DNA from: Agrostemma githago
Taxonomy: Eukaryota > Streptophyta > Magnoliopsida > Caryophyllales > Caryophyllaceae
Direction of reading: 5' to 3'
Length of the DNA: 64,000 bases
Assembly (NCBI GenBank): GCA_958450325.1
Contig: OY288242.1
Coordinates: 1,240,001-1,304,000, forward strand
The translations under genes were made by a program, and so were the position numbers. This document shows, piece by piece, positions 35,013 through 46,500 of this stretch (position 1 is its first letter; every line of letters begins with the position of its first letter). The notes beneath the pieces were generated by a model that was not told where the DNA came from, did not search any database, and was given only the letters and a program-made list of their open reading frames with translations.

Positions 35013-36540
35013 ATTCATCATGTCAGTGGAAATGTAGATACAGTACATTAGTGGTTGTTATGCTTTGTGTTCTATTCCTCCCTCCATTTGGAGGGTTGGT
35101 TTGTGTTGCTAAATGCTAATGTATTGTAGATAGCATAAGGGACTTAACAAAAGCATCTGAATGGAAATATTATGCCCCTCCTCCTCCTCCTCCTCCTCCT
35201 CCTCGGCTTCATCTTTGGTTAGCATTTTAGTATTACCCACCCCATAGTTTGTTTTTGTTTTGGTTATGTTATTCTTGTTTTCTTTAGTTTTTTGTAAGAG
35301 ATGTTGCGTTTGTGACGCCAACTTGAGTATTTCATCATTTCTTATTCGTTACCCAACTGTCTTACTCCTTATATTATTGTAGTTTAGTATTCCCTTCGTC
35401 TTGTTCATTTGATTATTTTAATCAAAGGTCAACAAATGAACGAGAGTATCAAGAATGAATGTTTAGACTTGGTAGCATACTATGAGTATAATTTTCAACT
35501 CATACAATGGAGAGGGTAAGTGAAAGAATCTAATATTGGGTTGACATTACTATATTTTGAAACATTTATTGAAAGGAAAAACGTATTGTATCAGGTAAAT
35601 GTTGTTAGATCTAGATTCTACTTTGGATCTATGGTTTTGGGCATGTCGAATTTACCTTAGTTTAAGTAACTACCCATTGTCTTGGGCACGTAATCTTGTT
35701 TGGAATGATTAATGGAAGTATGTCATCAAACAAAACCGTTGATTGAGTATTATGGCTCGTTTGGAATGGGGGTAATTATTCCGGGGTAATAGAGCAAAAA
35801 TGAACTAAAAATGAATGAACTTGTTGCTTGGTTGTGAGATTTTATAGTGTAAAAGGGATATGAGGGAGGAATAATTACCCCAAGGGGGTAATGCATTACT
35901 TGGGGGAGAAGGGAGTAATAATTCTCCCAGATAAGCTAGATTTTCTTAATTTTCTTAATTTTCGTTTAGTATCATCACTACTTTCCGTCATTTTTCTAGT
36001 TCATTTTTGCTATATTACCCCGGAATAATTACACCATTCCAAGCGAGCCCTTAAGAATGAATAATGTGGGTCGAAATGTGAGTTATATTTGGTGATTTGC
36101 ATAACGGTATCATAAATGACTGAAGAGTTGTTTATACTCCCTTCTAGAGTTCTAATTTCGGTTTTCTTCCCTCTTTCTTTATTCAGATTAATTTGATTTT
36201 TTTTCAATATTTTCTTTACGGGATGTACCTTCAATCAATTTTTTTGTTCTCCAATCAAATATTTATTCTTTTCTTAACTCATTAATTAACCAATTAACTT
36301 TTCACTTTTTAATTTTTAATTTTTGTCCCATTTTTTTTTACGGAGTACTTTTTACCCCCACTTTTTTGTACACTTAAACATTTGTTTCTTTTATTTCCCA
36401 AGAGACGATATAACGGTAAGACTTTGGATTGGACGAAAGATGATATTCTTTGGGCTTCTTGTAAAACTTGTAGTGTAATGGGCTAGTCTCAGAGTAACAA
36501 TTTGTGAATCCGAAATCCAAATTTCGTCTTTGTCATCTCC
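35013..36540. other. Intergenic between BPM and the plastid-protein gene
   Basis: It begins with the BPM 3' UTR, holds a CTC/CCT microsatellite at about 35178-35202 and a Tourist-like MITE (35753-36050), and otherwise AT-rich sequence. No gene is seen. Confidence 0.5.
35753..36050. mobile_element. Tourist-like MITE with long inverted ends
   Basis: The left end tggctcgtttggaatggggg, continuing through 'attattccggggtaata', is inverted at the right end 'tattaccccggaataatt' to 'ccattccaagcgagccc'. TTA flanks both sides (35750-35752 and 36051-36053), the PIF/Harbinger target duplication. A second internal pair built on 'aattacccc' is present. Confidence 0.8.
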
Positions 36541-36542
36541 GT

Positions 36543-36565
36543 AGAGAGAGAGAGAGAGAGAGAGA
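36543..36565 (+). repeat. AG microsatellite in the 5' leader
   Basis: About eleven AG units end some 35 bases before the ATG of the plastid-protein gene, so it is probably in the 5' UTR. Confidence 0.85.
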
Positions 36566-36600
36566 AGTATTTATCTCTCAAGAAGGTAACGGGGTTAGCA

Positions 36601-39600
36601 ATGGCGTCCCTATGCTTCTCATCCCCGCCAACCACCATTACTGCACTCAAACCTTCACCACCTAAACTCCTTTCTTCTTCTTCTTCTTCAACTCATTTGA
36701 ATCAAATAAGTTTCAGAAATTCTGTATCTTATCCTCGCTCCCTTGCTTTTAATCCCTTGCGTTCCTCCGCCATTTCTACCTCTCGCTTTTCTTCCATGGC
36801 GTCTTCTTCTTCCTCTGCCTCTTCCAGTGATCCAACTAATGTATGTCTTCTTCTTCTTCTTCTTCTTCTCTTTTGTTCGTTTTGAATAAAAAAACATGTG
36901 ATTTTTTAGGGCAGTGATTTATTGACATGTTATGTGCTGAAAATTGATTATTGTTGATGTTCTCGTCAATTATACGGTGTGGAGATACTTTTTCTGTTAA
37001 TAATTCATGAAATTTGTTGATTATTATTGATTTATGAAATTGCAGCTTGGTTAATTGATTGATTATCATAATTGAGGGATATATATACATGTATTCATAT
37101 GTGTTCCATTAATCAGAAGGCAAAATTGCAGAAATTTGAAACAAATGGTAAGGTTATCCATTGTAGCACATATAGAGTATTACTACCTCCGTCCCAAAAA
37201 GACCGTCCCATTTCCTCATTATATGCGAGGAGTATTTTAATGAAACGGGACAATCTTAGTGGGCTGAACAAGGGGGCTAGCCGGGGCTGTAACCCCCCGA
37301 TCACTGAATATTTTGAAATTCTATAAATTGATGCCCTACCTATAAATCTTGGGTAAGCCATATGGGATACTAATGAATTGGGGTTTTGAGAGGAGAGTAA
37401 GTCTCCTGAGAGACGGTTTCTCATTAACTTTAGTGAGAGACTAAGTACAAATGAAAGTAACAGTGGTACCAAAGCTAATAGAAGTAGGTACGATTAACAT
37501 AAAAGAATATACAAATATAAAGATGGTACGCTTTCTATAAAAACAGTTATAAAACAAAGTTGTCATATAAGGGTACAAATAGAACATAGAGTGGTCTCTC
37601 AATAAGTTATTGAGATACCGTCTCTTCTAAGATTTTGTGTTGAGAGGAAGACTTGGATTATGGAAATATGCAATTTTATAGTGTGATGGTAATATGGGGT
37701 GCAAGTGTGCAACATTCTAAAAATAGAATACAGTTTCTCGTGGTTGAGCTACTCACCTAGTTTTCAGGGATGTTTATTTTGCCGGAGGATTTTGACGTGA
37801 AAAGCTAGGTTAGTGCGCTTTGATCACATTGAGGATGGGGTTTGAATTAGGTGACTAGTAACAAATCTGACGGGTTTAGTGACTTCCTGCTGTCAACAAT
37901 TGGACATTTTCAGAACCTTACATTCAGTGAAATTTATGATGGTTTTAAATACATTGGCTACTGTCGTCTGTATGTAGCAATGGTGACATTGGAATGCAGT
38001 GGTTTTAAGGACTTGTACTTCTGCTGATTTTCCGTATGAAAGTTGGAGGAGCTCATTCAAATATGAGCCCATTGGTGTTGTGGTGATTGTACTCGTTTTG
38101 ATGCACTAGGTAGCGGCAGTTATAGGTTTATTGCTATCTGCTTTACCAAACCCAAAATTCATTTAAGATCTTGTTCTTGCACGAAGCGAACTTTGCAAAA
38201 GTATGAGTAAGATCTTCCTACAAATAAATAGTGTATCTAATGCTTGGAGGTGAGCTTCTTAGACCTCCAAAATCCAGCAAAATTCATCACGGCCTGCTGT
38301 TAGACAGTCTTGCGAGAGTCTAGTGGAAATGTGGAATGTATACTCACTTTCTGTTTTTTTCTATGGAATGAAGATCATAAAGTCATGGTTTATCTGAACC
38401 CCCAAAATTAGCCACTGTACTCCTATAATCTCAGGAACGATGATATTAATTCCTGGTGGCGGTAAGTGTTTCACAACCGCATAAGCCACATTTGTGGTAT
38501 TATAAAGAGATCTAAAGTTATCGCGACAGTAGTCTGCGGCAGTATAAGCCGCATTTGTGGTGGATTATAATAACATAAGTCTGACACTAAGACGCGGAGG
38601 GAGACATGTGCTTTATGGGCTTGCATCAGTTAACATTCTTTGTCTGAATTGATTGTACAAAAGTAGTCGTGTGTCCCACCAATTGAGCTTTCATGCGTGT
38701 AACTGCTTATACGGGTGGATGCGTTGATATATCTGTGGATGAAAGAGTATGAGAATATACTCTTGAATTCTTCAATTTATATGCCAAGTAAAGGAGTAAT
38801 CTGTCATCAAAGATGAAAAAAAACTAGAGGCTGTTTATTCGAGGTACCTGTTTCGTTTTTTTTGTTATGCTGACACTTGCAAAGCATTTTTGTCAATTCT
38901 CTATAAAGGAATGGCTTCAAATGCTCATAACTACTGCATATATATAGAGTAATTATCAACCTTAGGTTATAATTGTAACGAGTATTGAGTTGCTTCCGTC
39001 ATACTTGTCAGACTTCTCTTACCCCTCTATTTCTGTGTGGAAGTTACGTATAATACTTCATTATTCTAAATACTCGTGTATAATCAAACACTTCAGATGA
39101 ATGAATACACTATCATATGATCGTGTACATATGATAATCTCCTATTAATTTTGTATTATGTTTAGATTAGTCTGGTGATTTATCTACTGAGAGATATGAG
39201 AGATGATGAGTTGAGGAGTTCCCGTGTGAAATGATGTGATTGAACTTTAGGCTTTTCAGGTTATTTTTGTTGTAGCCTATGTGGCGAGTTTGACAGTGCC
39301 TGTCCTTGATAGTTCAATGGAGTTTGTAAGCTGTGACTCTGTGAGTTGTACTCGTAGCTAAGATGTTTGCACAGAAGTACACGTCTCATTCTTCGGAAAC
39401 ATACTATTTTTTGTTAGTTGGCCCATTTACTGGAAAAGCACTGTTTCCCTATATGGAGAAAATAAACCCCCAAATATGACTATTCCTCCAACTTATATGG
39501 AGTATTCCTCACCGTCACCCCTCTATAGTCTCTCATCCTTAGCTAACTATTTTGCTCTCCTATGCCCTCGCTACCACAAACACAGCAGCACCGCTAACCA

Positions 39601-40837
39601 CCACATCCAAAACCACCTCCATTGCCCACATCAAAATTCGCAACCACCAATTACCCCTGCTGTCCATTTCGACTACCACCACCTCCATCAACTCTCACCA
39701 CCACTTCAAGCCGGAGAAGGACGGTCTAGTGGATGACAAAACTGGGGACGGTGCACGATCCCCATGTGCCGTCAACTCATGGCACCAGCATACCCCAACC
39801 CTTGATCCGTCTCAACTCCTCACCACCATCATTATATCGATTTTCTACCTCTGGAAACCAATAGAGGTTTCTTGATTTACACGGTCTTTTGACGTCTATG
39901 ATTTAGACATTTATGATATTGTGGCATTAATGATTTAATGGTTGGAGCAAATATATTCCCTCCAGCAAAGTGCTTGAACATTTGGGTGATTGAACGGTCA
40001 CAGGTCCTTTCTTTTCTGTCATTTATCCTGACATTCATGTCTGAATATGGGCTTTGACCAGGAACCTCTTTGGAAATCTCTTGGAAAATCCATTGAAAAT
40101 TTTGGGAAGAAACCATCTGTAGAAGAATTATTGAGGCAGCAAATTGAGAAGCAGGAATACTATGACGAAGGCGGAGGTGGTGGAAACCCCCCTGGTGGTA
40201 GGGGAGGTGGAGGAGGTGGTGATGGTCTTGGTGGACCTGAGGAGGAAGGTTTCGCTGACATACTAGAAGAGGCGATCCAAGCAATATTGGCAACCTTGGG
40301 GTTCATCTTCATGGTAAGTATCACCATTCCATTGGACCGTTTCTAGTTATTTTGTCGACATCTTTGTGCTTATCGCCTTATCACAGGAAGCATTTACAAA
40401 GATGACAGATACATACGAAAATATTCATCTGTTGCATACCCTTCTGTTTTCTGTACATTGACCGTGATATTTTTTGGTAAAATTTTCAGTATGTCTATAT
40501 CATCAACGGGGCTGAGATGACGAGGCTAGCCAAGGATTACCTCACGTATTTGTTTGGAGGCCGGAAAAGTATCCGGTTAACACGAACAATGTACATGTGG
40601 GAAAGGTTTTGCAAGCATGTAACAGCAAAGAAAGAGGTGGATCCGTTTTGGTTGGAGAAAGCGATAGTAAACACCAGGACGTGGTGGGATTCACCTGAAA
40701 AGTACATGGTCTATGTGAAATCCTTTATGCCCGCACCACCTAGACCTGATCCTCGTGACGAGGAGGAGGAGGAGGAGGATATGAGAGATGAATATGATTC
40801 CCAAGGCAGCCAGGGAATGGGTGATGACTACTACTAG
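36601..40837 (+). CDS. Plastid-targeted membrane protein of unknown function
   Basis: Exons 36601-36840, 40062-40313 and 40490-40837 join in phase 0 to 279 aa. Residues 1 to about 65 are Ser/Thr-rich and free of acidic residues, a typical chloroplast transit peptide. Next comes a charged EPLWKSLGKSIENFGKKPS segment, a Gly-rich linker (about 115-135), and a hydrophobic helix spanning the exon 2/3 junction (about 150-172, ATLGFIFM-YVYIING). A conserved-looking soluble part follows (LAKDYLTYLFGGRKSIRL, FWLEKAIVNTRTWWDSPEKY), then an acidic tail. I have the impression of a plant-wide family with the WWDSPEKY signature but cannot name it. Intron 1 is 3.2 kb and holds a family D repeat. A single-pass thylakoid or envelope protein is the likely reading. 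Confidence 0.85.
37401..37629. repeat. Family D foldback repeat, copy C, in an intron
   Basis: It starts gtctcctgagagacggtttc and ends ttattgagataccgtctctt, with the same interior words as copy A, and lies in intron 1 of the plastid-protein gene. Confidence 0.75.
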
Positions 40838-41148
40838 ATTTAAAGACTTCGATTTCCTGTATTTGTAAAAAAAAACAATCTGCATTCAGCAAAACCTGAA
40901 TGCATGCATGGTTTGTTGTGGTTAGATAATGCTGTTTTACAGTTACTTAGCATTCTGACATTTTTATTCTACACAATTCTCGCTGAAAATTTGTCAAAGT
41001 GTCATTGAATGGAAGGAACAAATGACCGTGACGGAAAGAATACCTACCATTTCCAACTCATTATTAAGTTTTTGTAAGGCACTCCTAAATTTTAAATTCC
41101 GGCCACATTACTTAAAAATTTGGCAATGTATTGCCTGCATATTGTGAC

Positions 41149-41367
41149 TACTCTCTCCGATTTTTATTTATCTTCTCTATTTCCTTATTGGGTTGAAATA
41201 TTCTTTCTTTCCTATTTCTATTTTGGGCTATCAACATGTGGTATAGAATTATAGAATTACCCTTACATTTCTCTTTCACCCTTCTTTTCTTTTGAGTCGC
41301 ATATTCCTACACTCTTATTTTTCATCCAAAAGTTAAATGGGAAGATAAATAAAAATCAGAGGGAGTA
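41149..41367. mobile_element. MITE, family E
   Basis: The ends tactctctccgatttttattt and ataaaaatcagagggagta are inverted. The interior 'attgggttgaaatattctttctttcc' and 'catcaacatgtggtatagaatta' parallels 11954-12164. Confidence 0.85.
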
Positions 41368-41565
41368 TTAATTACCTAGATACTCAGGGCTGTCTGGACT
41401 CTGGAATGACCCCTATGAACATATTAATTACAGAGTACCTTATAAAGCGATACAATTTCACTTTATTTCGTATTTTTTTTGGTTTATGAAGTGGCATGGG
41501 GACAAATACAATGTTGACTAATTCGAATTCCAAATGACGAGCACGACCTTTAGTAAGATTACTAG

Positions 41566-41841
41566 TACTCCCTCCATTCATATCCAAATTACACATTTCC
41601 TATTTGCACAAGTTTTTAGGAGATTAATAGAAAATTATTAAAGTACAATGTAAGGACCCATCATCTACTTTATTGTGTCATTAAGAATAATATAAAGGTG
41701 GGCCATAAGAACATTTTTTGTAAATAGACCATAAAGTAATGGTAAAAGTATCATAATAATTGACCAAAAATGAAATGTGACAAGTGGATTTGAATGAACT
41801 AAAAAGTAATACGTGTAGTTTGGATATGAATGGAGGAGGTA
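41566..41841. mobile_element. MITE, related to family B ends
   Basis: The ends tactccctccattcatatcc and ggatatgaatggaggaggta are inverted. The interior differs from 7717-7979 but contains a similar internal 'acaagtggatttgaatgaa' near-copy of the right end. Confidence 0.8.
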
Positions 41842-42501
41842 ATAAACTACACCCTCTCACACAGTCATTAGTGCACACTTTTCTCTTTTGGGTATGTCGA
41901 TCAATAGTTCACACTTTTTTTTGGATAAGTTTTACCTTTTTTTATTTTTTTAATAAACAAACATTAATTCTTCTATCATTATCTTACAATTTGTCTATAA
42001 AACAAATGTAAACTACTCCGTATCTATTAACACGGAGGAGGGAGCAGTTAATTATTTAGGTAGGAATTTGTATTGCGTGGAGGTAGGCCGTGTTGGTTCC
42101 ACAATATATGGGGTGGGAATGTGCGATGCACCAATAAGAAAGAAAAACGGTGAAAGTGATAGGACCAGTTATCCGAGTTTATCATTAGTCAGCACTCATC
42201 AAAGCTGCTGCTGCTGCTGTTGTTAAGATTACAAGAGTCGACGTCAGGAGTCCATCAGATCACGCCATATGTCGGAATCCAAGCCCTGGATGTCACTCAT
42301 ACAATAACGACAACTACAAAGACCTCCTAAATTCTCGATCACAATATCCGTCATAAATTTATGACAGATAAAAAAGACCCATCTAATCAGACAAAGACAA
42401 ATAATTATACTTCCTCCTTTATTTATTTTTTCCAATTTCCTTTTTAGTTCATTTTTTTAATCTTTTCATTTTATTTCTTTTCATTTTGATCCAATAATTT
42501 A

Positions 42502-42982
42502 TATTTTCTCCGTTCCAACGAATTGTATACATTTATAAGTGATGAAAATCTTCAATATAACTTCTAATATATACTCCCACCGATTTTTAATTATCTTCCC
42601 ATTTGACTTGATTTTTAATTATCTTCTTATTTGACTTTTTGGTGAAAAAAGAGTGTAGGAATGTGTGGCTAAAAAAAGAAGAACGATGAGAGAGAAATGT
42701 AAGAGTAATTCTTGATCACATGTTGATGGTCTAAAATAGAAATAGAGAAGAAATGATGTTTCAGTCCAATAAGGAACAAGGAGGATAGATAAAAATCGGA
42801 GGGAGTGATATAAAATATAGTAATGTGAAATATTGTTTGAATTGTCTAATAAAATACGTCATGAATATCGAGTTTTTATAATTTTTTGTAACACGTAATT
42901 AAAGATATAGACGAAAGAAAATGAATATCAACGTACGTGCATAAAGCAAACATATATACAAATAATTGGAACGGAGGGAATA
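42502..42982. mobile_element. MITE, family F, carrying a nested MITE
   Basis: The outer ends tattttctccgttccaacg and ttggaacggagggaata are inverted, with 'gtatacattta' answered by 'aacatatatac'. A family E element (42572-42810) interrupts it after 'cttctaata'; the two outer halves are collinear with the uninterrupted copy at 28553-28834. Confidence 0.85.
42572..42810. mobile_element. MITE, family E, nested and inverted
   Basis: The ends tactcccaccgatttttaatt and aaaaatcggagggagtgata are inverted. Interior 'agaaatgtaagagtaattcttgatcacatgttgatgg' is the reverse of the family E interior at 11954-12164. The left part repeats 'gatttttaattatcttcccatttgactt' twice. Confidence 0.8.
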
Positions 42983-43298
42983 CCTTTATTATTTCTTATT
43001 TATATACACTTATTATTCTACTTTCTTAAATTTATCATTTTATATTCAATAAAAAAAAAAAATTATGTCAAATATCTATAGGAAGATATAAAAAAAATAG
43101 ACGAAGTATTATTGAATCCATTTGACAGATATATCGATCACAGGAAAGACAGACACATGTGAAAGATAACATGGGGCCTGTATTACCTTACCTCTAGTCG
43201 CACTACCCACCCACCCTTCCAGAAACTTCCTATAAACTCTTGGCTCACATTCGCCTAGAATATATAGCGGCTCAGAATGCGCCACCTATCCATATTTT

Positions 43299-43320
43299 CC
43301 ACGTCACTCTCCTACGTGGC
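43299..43320 (+). promoter_or_regulatory. Paired ACGT elements upstream of the RCC1 gene
   Basis: CCACGTCA at 43299-43306 and TACGTGGC at 43313-43320 are two ACGT-core boxes seven bases apart; the second fits the ABRE consensus. They lie about 280-300 bases before the ATG. ABA, light or cold bZIP regulation is possible but inferred. Confidence 0.4.
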
Positions 43321-43599
43321 ACAATCTTTAGCTTGGTAATGATTCTCCCTTTCTCACACTTACCTAATTTAGGGCATTTTTTTATAACTCTAATTTTCCC
43401 CCCTCTCTCTTCCATTAACACTTCGCTTCTGTAATCTGTATTTCATACCCGACCCGACCCGACCCAGCCAGATTCAATCTTTATCACATTCATAACCGTT
43501 AGTTTCGATTCGGTACCCGTAGAACTTACCGGGTTGGTTTTATTTATCTGCTGAATTATTTGTAGCACGTGTTTAGTGTGGTTTATTATTACTGCTATT

Positions 43600-46500
43600 A
43601 TGAATGGCGGAGTGGTGGATGAAGGGGCAAAAATGGAGATAGACATGGTGGAGGTGGAGGTGGGGGAGGGGGAAAAGGAGGTGTACATGTGGGGGTATTT
43701 GCCTGGAGCATTGCCTCAACGTACGCCGATACAGTCGCCGGTGTGTATTCAACTTCCGCCGTCAATTGGGAAATGGACGGATGTTTGCGGTGGCGGCTGC
43801 GGTTTCGCCATGGCTCTTTCCGGTGCTGCTTCCTTCTCTCCTTCTTCTTCTTGCTTTCGTCTTACATTCTTTGATTTCATTTTTGTAAAATCCAGTACTG
43901 ATTAATTGTTGAATTGTATGTTATCATGTTTTTCATTGATTAGTTTGAGGTCAACCCTAACAATGGAGTCAAGTCAACCATTGTTGTTGTTGTTGTAGGT
44001 TTGACTCTCTCAATGAGTAGATTATACAAATAGTTCGGGCTCTATGTACAACTGGTTTTGTGATTTGTGATTTTGATATCACAAAGTTTTTGAGTTTTAT
44101 TGTAAACTTTACGATCTTTAGTGTAAAGTTGACGAGCTAAATCACATGAATTTTTAAGCTCAAAAACTTACAACTCAACTCAGAAACTGTATCTGTATCA
44201 TCTCAGTAAATATATACAAAAGCTCAGCAATTTTGGACTTGGTTTTGTACAATGAATGCTGTTGTACAACCAGTTGTATAATCCTATTTTTCTATTTTCC
44301 TGACTCTTTATGCTGCTTGATTCTAATTTCAGCTGTGATCGAATGGTGAGGAATATAATAATTTGCTAATTAATTGTAAAATTTATGATCTTTAGTGTTG
44401 TCGAGCTAAATCAAATGAATTTTTAAGCTAAAAAACTTAGAACTCAGCTCAGAAACTTGTATAATCTCAGTATATACAAAAGCTCAACAACTTTGGGCTT
44501 GGCGTGGTTTTGTACAATACTATTGTACAACTAGGTGTATAATCCTATTTTCTAGACTATCTTGTACCGCTTGATTCTAATTTTAGCTGTGATCGAATGG
44601 TGAGGAATATAATAATTTGCTGTTAATTTTTCCTATCGAATTCTCATTAACTAAAATGGTGATGCATATGAGTAAAGACCCAAAATGGTGTCCGACACAC
44701 AACAGACACTTCGTTACTTGAATTTAGGCAAAAAAAACTGAATTTTTTGCCCAAAATAGTTGTGTCGGAAACGACACAACACGTGGTAGACGAGTCTGGG
44801 CTTGGAATAGGGTGTGGTGTTCAAAAAGAACTGATTTTATGATGGGTTGGCCTAAATATATATGATTGATTGTGTGGTGTTCAAATGTGTAGTAGTCCGA
44901 AGTTGGAGTTGGAAGTTTGTAGTATTAGGCTAGGGTTCTGCTGTCATTTGACTGTGTTTTCTGGAGTAAATTGCAAATTGGGGGACTACATTTTCCAAGT
45001 CATTGTGAATATAAGAGAGAGTAAGAGAGGGAGAGATCTCGTTGAGATAGTAACATTGTTTCGTACTGATTAAATCCTTGGTCTTTCTGTTAGATACTGG
45101 AAAACTGATTACTTGGGGATCCACGGATGATTTAGGCCAGAGCTACGTAACTTCAGGAAAGCACGGGGTAAGGTTTCTACTTAACATGTGAAGTACTCCA
45201 TATGCAATAACTTATTTCACTAGAATAATTTCAGTCTGTTTGTCATTGCATTTTTCAAGGAAACGCCTGAGCCATTTCCCCTTCCTGCTGAAGTTTCCAT
45301 AGTCAAGGCAGCTGCTGGTTGGGCACACTGTGTTTCAGTTACTGGTATGCGCGTATTCATGGCATATCAAACCGGTCATGTCACAATTTTGCTTCTTCCG
45401 TTGATTTAATCTACTTTCCTTCCATTCTTGTCGGACCCAAAGACTCGTTATTCTTTTGTCTGGATTATGTTGAAATAAAGCAAATCGAGTCACTTTTGGG
45501 AGTGATTGTGCTTTTGACAAATGTCGTTTTACAGGGGGTGCAGTACTAAAGCATTATCGATGTGTTGGCCATGAAATTTTGGATTTTTCTTCTTCTAATT
45601 CACGCATCATTAAATGCAGACAAGGCGGAAGTTTATACGTGGGGATGGAAGGAGTGTGTACCCACAGGAAAGGTATTTGGAGATTCTTCTACTGGAGGCA
45701 GCTTAGAGAAGGATCCACCTGAGAAACAATGTCCTCTTTACGCGGAACAAGGTAATTAGCACTCGGCAGTTGCATGGTTTTGCTTAGGGTAATGCTGAAG
45801 ACTACCTTTTGGGTGGTTGAACTTTGAGATGTGCTTCATAGATGATTTTTGCAGTGAGCCCTCGCTTCCAAGGATTAAAAAATGCTTGTGGGTCAGGGAT
45901 AGGTACAGAGGGTAAAGGATCTGGGGAAGAGACTACAAAGCGAAGAAGGGTTTCGTCAACTAAAGCAACTGTCGAAAGCTCCACAGCTAGCGAGGAGCCA
46001 CTCTCAGCCTTGCCCTGTTTAGTCACACTTAGCCCTGGTGTGAGAATATCAGCTGTTGCTGCTGGAGGTCGGCACACCTTAGCTTTATCAGGTAATTAGG
46101 TAAATATGTTGGGTTTAGCAATATGGGTTGGCCTTATCTGTATGTAAGGACTCAAGGTCATCGGCGTGTTAGGGACCTTTATTAATTTAAAGTAGATCAT
46201 TACTATAAAGGTTAGTCAAGATCATTACTTTTCCAGATAGTTTTGGTTTCTTTGACATTTGAGGTGGAGGGTATTGTGAGATGCTATGTGGAAATGTTTT
46301 TCGCTCAGTCACGATTATATTCTGAAAAATTACATATTTTGTTATTTTGAAAAAATAACTATTCTTGAGTCTTTTGACTTGCACTGTATTGTGCAGGCTC
46401 ATTTAAAAAATAAAAAAATAAAAAAAAATCCTCATATTCAACTTCATAGAATAGTGGCGGGTTTTCCACACCCTATATGAAGGGGTTGCTGATGGGTTCT

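Larger units (their letters stand above)
40838..43298. other. Intergenic before the RCC1 gene, MITE-rich
   Basis: It contains the 3' UTR of the plastid-protein gene, four MITEs (listed separately), a GCT microsatellite at about 42207-42225, and AT-rich DNA. No gene is seen. Confidence 0.55.

Noticed and set aside
39476..39875. His/Pro/Ser-rich frames just before exon 2 of the plastid-protein gene
   Set aside because: Low-complexity sequence in an intron; the exon 1 to exon 2 splice skips it and gives a coherent protein.
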